Shown here: positions 52,235 through 60,479 of the stretch, in pieces
Layout: each line of letters opens with the position of its first letter
How positions within the stretch are numbered: the first letter of the stretch is position 1
Source: CAZEQJ01 sp964514385
GTDB taxonomy: Bacteria; Bacteroidota; Bacteroidia; Cytophagales; Cyclobacteriaceae
Direction: 5' to 3'
Length of the DNA: 64,000 nt
Assembly: GCA_964514385.1 (NCBI GenBank)
Contig: CAZEQJ010000002.1
Span: 1 to 64,000 of the forward strand
The notes under the pieces: generated by a model
Database searches by the model: none
The model's input: only the letters and a program-made list of their open reading frames with translations
Told to the model about the DNA's origin: nothing
Made by a program: the position numbers and the translations under genes

Positions 52235-53695
52235 GTGCAGCTTAAAAAGTTAGCTGGGCAAACTACCATCTATGGTCTGAGTGTCATATTAGGCAGGCTG
52301 CTCAATTATCTTCTTGTACCGATTTATACGCCATTTCTTGAAACAGGCGAATTTGGAAATTTTACCAATTTTTATGCCTGGGCTCCGCTTTTGTTTATTG
52401 TATACACACTGGGTATGGAAACCACCTATTTCAGGTTAGCTTCTCGGCCTGAGCTGGATGAAAACCGGGTGTTTAATACGATCTTCAGTACCCTTATTAT
52501 TTCCACGATCACCTTATCACTCCTTCTGCTTCCTTTATTGTACCATTTTGGCCCGATGTTGGGGTTTGCATCCAGTGACCGTATTGCCACAGTTTTTATA
52601 CTGATCATCGCCGTAGATAACCTGTCCATACTGCATCTCGCCCGGCTGAGACAGCGTAACCGGTCTCTGATGTTTTCAGGCATACGTCTGGCAACTATTT
52701 TGCTGACGATATCGCTGAATATACTATACGTTGTTTTCAGGCATCGTGTGCCATTCCTGCAGGGCTTGCAGGAAGAGGCCATTTTTTTTATCAACCTTTT
52801 CTCAAATTTCATTCAGCTGGCATTTTTGCTTTTTTTTGTGCGCCCGTACCGGTTTTCAATATCTTTTGCACTTCTGCCGCGCATATTGAAATACGGATTG
52901 CCGATAATGGTCATGGGTGTTCCGGCTACCCTCAACAACAATTTTTCACGGATGTTTCTCGACCGCCTGATACCTCAGGGATATTATCCCGGGCTTGAGG
53001 GCCGTGAAGTTTTGGGCATCTACGGGGCAGCTTTCAGTCTTTCGGTGATCATGATGCTGGTAGTGCAGGCCTACCGGTATGCTGCTGAGCCTTTTTTCTT
53101 CAGTAATACCGACCATCCCGGTTTCAGGCAGAATGTAGCACGTGCCATGGACTATTTTGTTTTGATCGGATGCCTGATATTTCTTGGGGTGAGCTTAAAC
53201 CTGGATTTTGCCTACCTCTTTTTGCGGGATGAAAAGTTTCTGCAGGCGGTCGACGCTGTGCCGGTACTGCTCATGGCAAACCTTTCTCTTGGCATTTACT
53301 CCAGTCTAAGCATTTGGTTTAAAGTAACCGACCGAACAAGTTATGCCATTATTTTCACCACTGTAGGCGCTCTGCTAACGATAGCATTGAATATTTATTT
53401 AATACCACGCTGGGGCTATATGGGAGCTGCATATGCTTCACTGTTCAGCTTTGGAGCCATGGCCATTTCCTGTTATATTATTGGTCAGCGTAAATTTCCC
53501 ATTCCTTACAATCTGGGACGTGCCATATTTTATATCGGTTTGGCGATGGTACTTTATCTATTCATTTCTAGTTTTGAGGAAAAAATATGGACAGGTTTCG
53601 TTGCGCCGCTGGCTTACCTGTTTGTGGTAGTGTCTGTAAATCCAAATCTTCGTCGTCAGCTAAAGAGAATGGCTTATGGAAATAAAAGTAATTAA
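52235..53695 (+). CDS. Oligosaccharide flippase-family (Wzx/MATE-like) membrane protein
   Basis: A 486-residue integral membrane protein with about 12-14 helices that likely flips a lipid-linked sugar across the inner membrane. It begins with a GTG at 52235 (MQLKKLAGQTTIYG), 2 bases after ech. Family features: AGQTTIYGLSVILGRLLNYLLVPIYTPFL at the start, YGLPIMVMGVPATLNNNFSRMFLDRLI in the middle and LNIYLIPRWGYMGAAYASLFSFGAM near the C-terminus. No sugar-synthesis genes flank it except the nucleotidyltransferase two genes on. It overlaps dut by 20 bases. Confidence 0.9.
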   Translation: MQLKKLAGQTTIYGLSVILGRLLNYLLVPIYTPFLETGEFGNFTNFYAWAPLLFIVYTLGMETTYFRLASRPELDENRVFNTIFSTLIISTITLSLLLLPLLYHFGPMLGFASSDRIATVFILIIAVDNLSILHLARLRQRNRSLMFSGIRLATILLTISLNILYVVFRHRVPFLQGLQEEAIFFINLFSNFIQLAFLLFFVRPYRFSISFALLPRILKYGLPIMVMGVPATLNNNFSRMFLDRLIPQGYYPGLEGREVLGIYGAAFSLSVIMMLVVQAYRYAAEPFFFSNTDHPGFRQNVARAMDYFVLIGCLIFLGVSLNLDFAYLFLRDEKFLQAVDAVPVLLMANLSLGIYSSLSIWFKVTDRTSYAIIFTTVGALLTIALNIYLIPRWGYMGAAYASLFSFGAMAISCYIIGQRKFPIPYNLGRAIFYIGLAMVLYLFISSFEEKIWTGFVAPLAYLFVVVSVNPNLRRQLKRMAYGNKSN

Positions 53696-54110
53696 TAAAT
53701 CGCATCATCCGCTGCCTAAATATGAGACGGAGCATGCAGCAGGCCTTGATCTGAAGGCTTCATTGGATGACCCCGTAACCCTGGAGCCATTGCAGCGAGC
53801 ACTGGTAGGCACGGGTCTTTTTATCGAACTACCTCCCGGGCATGAGGCCCAGATACGCCCTCGAAGTGGAATGGCCTATAAACATGGACTCACGGTGCTC
53901 AATACTCCGGGTACCATCGACGCCGATTATCGTGGCGAAGTGAAAGTGCTGCTGGTAAACCTGTCCAATGAGCCATTTACAATAAACGACGGTGAACGGA
54001 TTGCCCAGATGGTTGTAGCCCGGCATGAGGTGGTAGTCTGGAAGCCAACTGAAATACTCTCCGAGACCCGGAGAGGAGAAGGGGGCTACGGAAGTACGGG
54101 AACAAAATAA
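53676..54110 (+). CDS. dut: dUTP diphosphatase
   Basis: Trimeric cytosolic enzyme that hydrolyses dUTP to dUMP, keeping uracil out of DNA and feeding dTMP synthesis. The 144-residue product carries motifs 1-5: TEHAAGLDLKA, PRSGMAYKHGLTVLNTPGTIDADYRGEVKVLLVNL (motifs 2-3), GERIAQMVV and the C-terminal RRGEGGYGSTG. Length is normal. It lies in the conserved run that continues with a nucleotidyltransferase and a TPR protein. Confidence 0.97.
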   Translation: MEIKVINKSHHPLPKYETEHAAGLDLKASLDDPVTLEPLQRALVGTGLFIELPPGHEAQIRPRSGMAYKHGLTVLNTPGTIDADYRGEVKVLLVNLSNEPFTINDGERIAQMVVARHEVVVWKPTEILSETRRGEGGYGSTGTK

Positions 54111-54119
54111 TCGACATTT

Positions 54120-55124
54120 ATGAATTTGATCATTCCAATGGCAGGTATGGGTAAAAGAATGAGACCTCATACCCTTACTACGCCTAAGCCATTAATTCCT
54201 ATAGCTGGCAGGCCTATCGTGGAGAGGCTTGTGATGGATATTGCCAAAGTTACCCCTGAGGCAATCCACAAAATCGGCTTTATCATCAGCGAATCTTTTG
54301 GCTCTGAGGTTGAGTCGCGGCTCCTGGAGATTGCGAAGTCAATTGGCGCAGATGGGTCCATCATTTACCAGAAAGAAGCACTGGGTACCGCTCATGCTGT
54401 TCACTGTGCGGCCGATTTATTAGAGGGCCCTGTGATCGTGGCATTTGCTGATACCTTATTTAAAGCAGATTTTGTGCTGAATACAGAAAGTGATGGAGTG
54501 ATTTGGTGTAAAAGTGTGGACAACCCCAGCTCTTTTGGCGTCGTCAGGCTGGAGGGTGAGTATATCACTGAATTTATAGAAAAGCCAAAAACCTTTGTAA
54601 CCGATCTGGCCATTATCGGAATATATTACTTCAAAAAAGGTGAAAAATTGCTGGATGAGCTGCAGCACCTAATCGACCACAGGATCATGGGTAACGGTGA
54701 GTATCAGCTGACGGATGCCCTGGAGGCATTAAAAGCAAAAGGGGCACGATTTACTGTGGGGAAAGTGGAGGAATGGATGGATTGTGGCAACAAAGATGTT
54801 ACCGTCGAGACAAATGGTAAATACCTTAAGTTTCTCCATAACGAAACCCTGATTGCAGAATCAGCAGTACTGGATAATGTCAGCATCATCGAACCTGTTT
54901 ATATCGGGGCAAACACTGTAATACAAAATTCCGTAATAGGACCATGTGTCTCTATAGGCGATGATGGGAAAATCGAAAACAGTATAATTTCCAATACAAT
55001 CCTACAATCAAACGTTTTGGTAAAAAATCAGATGCTGGACAATTCTTTAATTGGTAATTTTGTTAAATTAACAGGTAAGGGTAAAGACCTCAGCCTTGGG
55101 GATTACAGCACCTACAGTGAATGA
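54120..55124 (+). CDS. Sugar-phosphate nucleotidyltransferase-family protein
   Basis: A 334-residue enzyme with an N-terminal Rossmann-like nucleotidyltransferase domain (about 1-235) and a C-terminal left-handed beta-helix. Motifs: LIIPMAGMGKRMRPHTLTTPKPLIPIAGRPI (nucleotide-binding GxGxRxxPxTxxxPK), GPVIVAFADTLFKADF, GEYQLTDALEAL, VEEWMDCGNKDVTVETN. The helix has hexapeptide-type repeats (VLDNVSIIEPVYIGANTVIQNSVIGPCVSIGDDG). It probably activates a sugar-1-phosphate with UTP or dTTP; the sugar is not readable. It overlaps the TPR gene by 4 bases. Confidence 0.92.
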   Translation: MNLIIPMAGMGKRMRPHTLTTPKPLIPIAGRPIVERLVMDIAKVTPEAIHKIGFIISESFGSEVESRLLEIAKSIGADGSIIYQKEALGTAHAVHCAADLLEGPVIVAFADTLFKADFVLNTESDGVIWCKSVDNPSSFGVVRLEGEYITEFIEKPKTFVTDLAIIGIYYFKKGEKLLDELQHLIDHRIMGNGEYQLTDALEALKAKGARFTVGKVEEWMDCGNKDVTVETNGKYLKFLHNETLIAESAVLDNVSIIEPVYIGANTVIQNSVIGPCVSIGDDGKIENSIISNTILQSNVLVKNQMLDNSLIGNFVKLTGKGKDLSLGDYSTYSE

Positions 55125-56842
55125 TTAAAAAAAATATCATATTTATTGTACTTCTACTCACCATGACCATGGTAGCTGAACCTGTGTTGGCTCAAAAAAA
55201 GCGCACCAGACTACGCGAGGTGTCTCAGATTGAGCGACGAAAAGCAGAAGTTCTTTTTACGCAGGGTCAGAAATATTATATGCTTGACGAGCTGGACAAG
55301 TCAAAAGGATTGTTTGAAGGAGCACTTGAAATTGACCCCATCAACCCGGCAGCGCATTTTAAACTTGCACAAATCCACATCCGGAGGGAAGAATACGAAA
55401 TGGCATTATTTCATGCCCAGAAGGCTATTGAAATTGACAATTCGAATAAATATTACTTCCTCACTCTGTCTGAAATTTATACCAAAATGAATGAGTTTGG
55501 GCAGGCCGCTGAAGTGATGGAGGAAATGATAGCTACGATAGAGGACTCAGACGGATATTTATTCGAGTTGGCTGCGCTTTATCTTTACGGCGGAGAGCTC
55601 GAAAAGGCAATTCAAACCTATACCAGGATAGAGGACAGATTTGGAATCTCAGATCAGGTGACCTACCAGAAACAGTCCATATACCTCAAGCTGGATGAAT
55701 TAGAAAATGCGCTTAATGAAGGGCGTAAGCTGATAGAGGCATACCCTGCGGAGCCTGTATTTACACTCAAACAGGCCGAAATATTAATGGCAAACGGCCG
55801 AAACTCGGAAGCTCTACAGCTGCTGAGCGATTTTGATAACCAGATATCCGGCACACCGGAGATTAACATGTTGCGGGGTGAAATATTTATGAATGAAAGC
55901 AGGCACGACAGTGCTTTTGCCGCTTTTGAAAAAGGATTTAACTCACCACAGATCAGTCTTGACCTCAAAAAAGATGTGCTGGCCAGGTACAACCTGAAGC
56001 TACCCAATGAACTTTTTACCAAACCTCTTGAAAAGCTTGTCGATCTCGTCGTTTTACATCACGAAACGGAAAGTGATGCGCACACCATTGCCGGAGATTT
56101 TTATCTTCAATCCGCTCAGTATGAAAAGGCGCTGGAACGCTATAAAACAGCAGTGGAGCTACAGCCCGGCAATTTCGGCATCTGGCAGAACATTCTTAAA
56201 CTCGAGATGGATAGTCAGCATTACGATTCAGTGCTCGAGTATTCGGAAAAGGCATTGGAGTATTTCCCCAATCAATCGTCTATTTATTTTTATAATGGTG
56301 TTGCCTATATGGTGAATGAGCGATATGAGGAAGCAGCCTATGCACTGGAGCAGGCAGCGCTGATTGGCGGTACCAACAACAGCTATTTAAGTGTGCTGTA
56401 TGCAAATCTGGGCAATGTTTATTACGAACTGGAGGATTATGAAGCTTCTGACCGCTCCTTTGAAAAATCATTGAGTTACAATCAGAATAATCTCACCGCC
56501 CTGAATAACTACGCGTATTACCTTGCTACCAGAAAAGAAAGATTATCACAGGCCCGAAAAATGATCACCAGAGTGCTGAAGGAGTATCCTGATGATGCGA
56601 ACTTCCTCGATACCTATGCCTGGGTACTTTACATGTTGGGAGATTATGAAGAAGCTCGAGATATCCTGGAAAAGGCACTGGAGTTAAGCAATAGCGGAAC
56701 CATACTCGAGCACTACGGAGATGTGTTGTTTAAGCTGGGCGAGGTAGATCTGGCAGTTGAATATTGGAAAAAAGCAAGAGGTAAAGACACAACCTCAGAG
56801 TTTTTGGATAAAAAAATAGCAGATAAAAAGCTGTATGAATAA
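55121..56842 (+). CDS. Tetratricopeptide repeat protein, exported
   Basis: A 573-residue protein with a signal peptide (MIKKNIIFIVLLLTMTMVAEPVLAQ) and about 12 TPR helix pairs, for example ALEIDPINPAAHFKLAQIHIRREEYEMAL and FEKSLSYNQNNLTALNNYAYYLATRKERLSQA. TPRs build docking surfaces for other proteins, and this one is likely periplasmic or outer-membrane-associated. It sits in a run seen widely in Bacteroidota (dut, nucleotidyltransferase, TPR, DUF4292, M23), so it may act with DUF4292 and EnvC in the envelope. It overlaps the DUF4292 gene by 8 bases. Confidence 0.92.
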   Translation: MIKKNIIFIVLLLTMTMVAEPVLAQKKRTRLREVSQIERRKAEVLFTQGQKYYMLDELDKSKGLFEGALEIDPINPAAHFKLAQIHIRREEYEMALFHAQKAIEIDNSNKYYFLTLSEIYTKMNEFGQAAEVMEEMIATIEDSDGYLFELAALYLYGGELEKAIQTYTRIEDRFGISDQVTYQKQSIYLKLDELENALNEGRKLIEAYPAEPVFTLKQAEILMANGRNSEALQLLSDFDNQISGTPEINMLRGEIFMNESRHDSAFAAFEKGFNSPQISLDLKKDVLARYNLKLPNELFTKPLEKLVDLVVLHHETESDAHTIAGDFYLQSAQYEKALERYKTAVELQPGNFGIWQNILKLEMDSQHYDSVLEYSEKALEYFPNQSSIYFYNGVAYMVNERYEEAAYALEQAALIGGTNNSYLSVLYANLGNVYYELEDYEASDRSFEKSLSYNQNNLTALNNYAYYLATRKERLSQARKMITRVLKEYPDDANFLDTYAWVLYMLGDYEEARDILEKALELSNSGTILEHYGDVLFKLGEVDLAVEYWKKARGKDTTSEFLDKKIADKKLYE

Positions 56843-57578
56843 TCATCTGATAGCCGCACTTCTCTTCCTGCTGATAGGAAGTTTTGGGTGTGCTAAAAAA
56901 TCACTTATTGGCGATCGTAACTACGCCGAAGAATTGAATATCACGTCCTTTGAGTTTGACTATCTCGAGTTAAGAAACCGCGTAAAATACAGTAGTGATG
57001 ACATGAACCTCAACATTACAGTTAATGCGCGGATAAAAAGGGATAGCATCATCTGGCTGTCCGTCTCACCAGGGTTTGGGTTCGAGGCAGCGCGGATAGC
57101 AGCAACAAAAGACTCCATCTATATTCTGGATAAATTGAACAGCGATTATTCGGTTTACGACTATTCATCACTATCACGTCAGTACAAAGTGGATATCAGC
57201 TATCAGATACTACAGTCACTGTTTACAGGAAACCTCCCATACCGCATCACGCAGGTAGATCAGGTATCTAAATCAGAAGGATACTTCAGAGTGGACCAGC
57301 TGAAGCCGAACCTTAAAATTGAGAGTAAAATTGATGCTGAGATCATGAAACTAACGCGCCTGCTTGCTGTCGATACTACCGGCAATCAGGTGTTGCTTGA
57401 CTTTTCCGATTTCCAGTTGGTGGGAGAAAAATATTTCCCGTACCGTGCTGATGTCCAATTTACCAACCAGACAAATAACGGCGCAACACAGTCAAAAATC
57501 ACAATTGATTACACAAAAGTGTTAGTTTCGCAGGAAGAATTAAATTTTCCTTTTGATGTACCTCAGCGGTATCGCTAA
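56835..57578 (+). CDS. DUF4292-family lipoprotein
   Basis: A 247-residue lipoprotein (MNNHLIAALLFLLIGSFGC, Cys19) of the Bacteroidota DUF4292 family, thought to be related to LolA/LolB-type lipid carriers. Features: LELRNRVKYSSDDMNLNITVNARIKRDSIIWLSVSPGFGFEAARI and DSIYILDKLNSDYSVYDYSSLSRQY near the N-terminal third, LLDFSDFQLVGEKYFPYRADVQF later. It overlaps the upstream TPR gene and the downstream envC gene, which suggests joint function at the outer membrane. Confidence 0.88.
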   Translation: MNNHLIAALLFLLIGSFGCAKKSLIGDRNYAEELNITSFEFDYLELRNRVKYSSDDMNLNITVNARIKRDSIIWLSVSPGFGFEAARIAATKDSIYILDKLNSDYSVYDYSSLSRQYKVDISYQILQSLFTGNLPYRITQVDQVSKSEGYFRVDQLKPNLKIESKIDAEIMKLTRLLAVDTTGNQVLLDFSDFQLVGEKYFPYRADVQFTNQTNNGATQSKITIDYTKVLVSQEELNFPFDVPQRYR

Positions 57579-58749
57579 AGCTTTTTTGTTTTGCCTCCTT
57601 TTTCTGACTGCACCTCTTTTTGCCCAGCAATCGAGGGAAAGCCTGGAAAAGGAAAAGGCGGCTACACAAAAAAAAATCAGGGAAACAGAGTCAATCCTCA
57701 ATCAGACACGTCAGAAGCGTTCTGCCAGCCTGGGAAAGCTCGCCGCCATCGACCAGCAGATAAAATCACAGGAAGACCTGATTGGAGATATTCAGGCGGA
57801 GATATCCTACATTGATGGTGAAATAGATGATCTCGACCTGGTGATCATATCGCTGGAGGAAGATTTACAGAGGCTGAAGAAAGATTATGCCGAAATGTTG
57901 TATTCGGCCTATAAAACCAGGGTGAATATCAATCCCATAGTCTTTGTATTTTCAGCTTCATCTTTCAAGGATATGTGGCTTAGATACCAATACCTGGAGC
58001 AGCTGGCAGAAATGCGGAAAAAGCAGGCAGATCTGGTAATCAGCGTCACCGAAACCCTTATTTCCCAAAAAGACCGCCTGAATGCCTCGCGAACCGATAA
58101 ACAGAAATTACTGAATGAACAGCTAGCTGAGCGTCAGCAGCTCACGACTTTAAAAAACCAGCAGAACAATATCATTGCTGAACTAAGAGAAAGGGAATCT
58201 GAATTAAGAACAGATCTTGAACGCCGCAAAAAGGCACTCACCAACCTGAATAATCTGATTGCAGAGGTTATCCGAAAGGAAATAGAAGCGCAAAAAAGGG
58301 CTACAGCATCGGCCACTACCGCCCTAGCTTCAGCTTCAGCATCATTTGAAAATCTTCGCAACAAAATGAGCTGGCCTGTTGATAATGGCTTCATATCAAG
58401 GAAATTTGGCAACCAGCCACATCCCGTCCTGAAGCGGGTGACAGTGAATAACCTTGGAGTAGGCATCCAGACGACAAGCGGCCAGCAGGTAAAGGCCGTA
58501 TATGACGGCACAGTAAAGGTAATCACCAAGGTACCTGATATGAATACAGTGGTCATTGTACAACATGGGGATTACCGTACAGTTTACTGCAACCTGGCTT
58601 CATGTAATATGGAAATTGGCGATACCATCAAAGCCGGGCAGGTGATAGGTACCGTATATACCGACGATGATGGAGTGTCCGAACTGGAGTTCCAGTTATG
58701 GAAAGGTACCCAGAAGGTTGATCCGGAGGCCTGGCTGGCAAAAAAATAA
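57553..58749 (+). CDS. EnvC-like murein hydrolase activator (degenerate M23 domain)
   Basis: A 398-residue exported protein: signal peptide (AKAFLFCLLFLTAPLFAQ), long coiled coils at about 20-110 and 155-255, then a C-terminal LytM/M23-type domain (about 280-395). The zinc ligands of active M23 peptidases are missing: the first HxxxD position reads NNLGVGI and the HxH strand reads LEFQLW. This is the pattern of EnvC-like proteins that switch on amidases rather than cutting peptidoglycan themselves. It overlaps the DUF4292 gene by 26 bases. The role in division is inferred from family. Confidence 0.9.
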   Translation: MMYLSGIAKAFLFCLLFLTAPLFAQQSRESLEKEKAATQKKIRETESILNQTRQKRSASLGKLAAIDQQIKSQEDLIGDIQAEISYIDGEIDDLDLVIISLEEDLQRLKKDYAEMLYSAYKTRVNINPIVFVFSASSFKDMWLRYQYLEQLAEMRKKQADLVISVTETLISQKDRLNASRTDKQKLLNEQLAERQQLTTLKNQQNNIIAELRERESELRTDLERRKKALTNLNNLIAEVIRKEIEAQKRATASATTALASASASFENLRNKMSWPVDNGFISRKFGNQPHPVLKRVTVNNLGVGIQTTSGQQVKAVYDGTVKVITKVPDMNTVVIVQHGDYRTVYCNLASCNMEIGDTIKAGQVIGTVYTDDDGVSELEFQLWKGTQKVDPEAWLAKK

Positions 58750-58795
58750 GGAGTTACTGAACATTTTTCGCATATAACTACTTCCATTAATAGTT

Positions 58796-58824
58796 TTTGT
58801 TCGTCATATATTGACGTATATTTG
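58796..58824 (+). promoter_or_regulatory. tatA promoter with an embedded inverted repeat
   Basis: TTTG at 58796-58799 and TATATTTG at 58817-58824 match the Bacteroidota -33 and -7 (TAnnTTTG) elements with a 17-base spacer. Within the spacer, CGTCA and TGACG (58802-58806, 58812-58816) form an inverted repeat around TATAT, a possible operator. tatA begins at 58844, so the leader is short. Confidence 0.65.
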
Positions 58825-58843
58825 TATTTTAAATGAAAAGATT

Positions 58844-59035
58844 ATGAACACGGTAATGTTATGGTCATTGGGTGGTCCTGAGGTAGTACTGATAGTACTG
58901 GCTTTGGTGTTACTTTTTGGTGCTAAGAAAATCCCTGAGCTGGCCAGAGGTGTTGGGCGAGGTATCAGAGAATTTAAAGATGCCACTAAAGACATAAAGA
59001 AGGAAATTGACGAAGGAGTCGACGACAAGAAATAA
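58844..59035 (+). CDS. tatA: Twin-arginine translocase subunit TatA
   Basis: A 63-residue single-pass membrane protein that forms the Tat pore for folded proteins. The ATG at 58844 (MNTVMLWSLGGPEVV) is chosen; a longer frame to 58811 crosses the promoter. It has the TatA/E pattern: a short N-terminal membrane helix (EVVLIVLALVLLFG), the hinge GAKKIPELARGVGRGI with Pro, and an amphipathic charged tail (KDIKKEIDEGVDDKK). tatC is not in the window. It has its own promoter, separate from envC. Confidence 0.95.
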   Translation: MNTVMLWSLGGPEVVLIVLALVLLFGAKKIPELARGVGRGIREFKDATKDIKKEIDEGVDDKK

Positions 59036-60479
59036 TCCTGTATTGAAGACTTACGAATCATTAAAGGAGATTCAGCGAGATATTCGCGACGGAGCGACCA
59101 GTTGCAGGCAACTGGTCGAATTTTATCTGAGCAATATTGAAAAATACGCTCATCTCAATGCCTTTCTTGAAGTTTACCATGACGAGGCCCTTCAGCGGGC
59201 GGATGAAATAGACCAAAAAATCCGGGAAGGGAAAGCGGGCAGGCTTGCAGGCGCAGTTATTGGCCTGAAAGATGTCCTTTGTCATCAAAACCACAGGTTG
59301 CAATGTTCAAGTCATATCCTGGATGGTTTTATATCCCAGTTTTCCGGTACCGCAGTAAAGCGTCTCCTCGATGAGGATGCTATTATCATCGGCAGACAAA
59401 ATTGTGATGAGTTTGCTATGGGGAGCTCAAATGAAAACTCCTATTTCGGGCCGGTAAAAAATGGACTTGACGAAGAGCGTGTACCCGGAGGATCTTCAGG
59501 GGGTAGCGCTGTGGCAGTACAGATGGATATGTGCCTTGCCTCGCTGGGAACAGATACCGGTGGCTCTGTAAGACAACCTGCTGCATTTTGTGGTGTTTAT
59601 GGCCTCAAGCCTACTTATTCAAGAATTTCACGTTACGGTCTGTCTGCTTACGCTTCTTCATTCGACACCATCGGCATTTTTACAAAAAATGTCGAAGCCA
59701 ATGCCGCAATTTTACAGGTAATGGCCGGCAAAGATGAATATGATAGTACAGTAAGCCACAAAGAAGTACCGGATTACCCTTCCCTTATCAAAACAGATAG
59801 TACGTTTAAGATTGGGATTATACGACAGACACTCGACAGTGAAGGGCTGGATGAAGAGATTAAGGAAGCGACGATACACGCTATCGATTTGTTAAAGGAA
59901 AAAGGGCATACAATCGTAGAGTTGGATTTTGACATGCTCGATTATGTACTTCCCACATATTATATCCTCACGACTGCTGAAGCCAGCAGTAACCTGTCCA
60001 GGTACGATGGAGTGCGCTATGGATACAGAAGTGAGGGGGCATCCACTCTGGAAGAAATGTATAAAATGACACGCACTGAAGGGTTTGGCGAGGAAGTAAA
60101 ACGACGCATTATGCTCGGTACATTTGTTTTAAGTGCAAGTTATCACGATGCATTTTATACCAAGGCCCAGAAGGTAAGGCGCCTGATCAGAGATAAAACA
60201 GTTGCATTTTTTGAGCAGGTTGATATAATTGCTTTACCAACAACACCTACCGTTGCATTTAAAATAAATGAAAAAACGGCAGACCCTCTGGAAATGTATC
60301 TTGCAGATTTATATACCGTTCAGGCATCAGTTGCCGGTATTCCGGCGTTATCTATACCAAACGGCAATAATAAAGAAGGTATGCCGGTTGGATTACAGCT
60401 TATGGCAAATTACTTTGAAGAGGAAAAACTATATCAACTGGCTGATCAGTTTGCATCAATTGAAAATGCTCATGCGTAA
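59007..60479 (+). CDS. gatA: Glutamyl-tRNA(Gln)/aspartyl-tRNA(Asn) amidotransferase subunit A-like amidase
   Basis: A 490-residue amidase-signature enzyme. The Ser-cisSer-Lys triad is complete: Lys88 in GLKDV, Ser163 in VPGGSSGGSAV and Ser187 in GTDTGGSVRQP. It matches GatA in length and in motifs such as IIGRQNCDEFAMGSSNENS and VPGGSSGG, so it likely makes Gln-tRNA(Gln) or Asn-tRNA(Asn) by transamidation with GatB/GatC, which are not adjacent. The start is uncertain: TTG at 59007 with an AAGGA upstream overlaps tatA by 29 bases; TTG at 59043 is the other option. It overlaps the mltD gene by 8 bases. Confidence 0.9.
   Translation: MTKESTTRNNPVLKTYESLKEIQRDIRDGATSCRQLVEFYLSNIEKYAHLNAFLEVYHDEALQRADEIDQKIREGKAGRLAGAVIGLKDVLCHQNHRLQCSSHILDGFISQFSGTAVKRLLDEDAIIIGRQNCDEFAMGSSNENSYFGPVKNGLDEERVPGGSSGGSAVAVQMDMCLASLGTDTGGSVRQPAAFCGVYGLKPTYSRISRYGLSAYASSFDTIGIFTKNVEANAAILQVMAGKDEYDSTVSHKEVPDYPSLIKTDSTFKIGIIRQTLDSEGLDEEIKEATIHAIDLLKEKGHTIVELDFDMLDYVLPTYYILTTAEASSNLSRYDGVRYGYRSEGASTLEEMYKMTRTEGFGEEVKRRIMLGTFVLSASYHDAFYTKAQKVRRLIRDKTVAFFEQVDIIALPTTPTVAFKINEKTADPLEMYLADLYTVQASVAGIPALSIPNGNNKEGMPVGLQLMANYFEEEKLYQLADQFASIENAHA

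Noticed and set aside
60268..60471. N-terminal extension of the MltD-like protein
   Set aside because: The extra 68 codons lie inside gatA in another frame and would bury the lipoprotein signal; the start at 60472 gives a clean lipobox.
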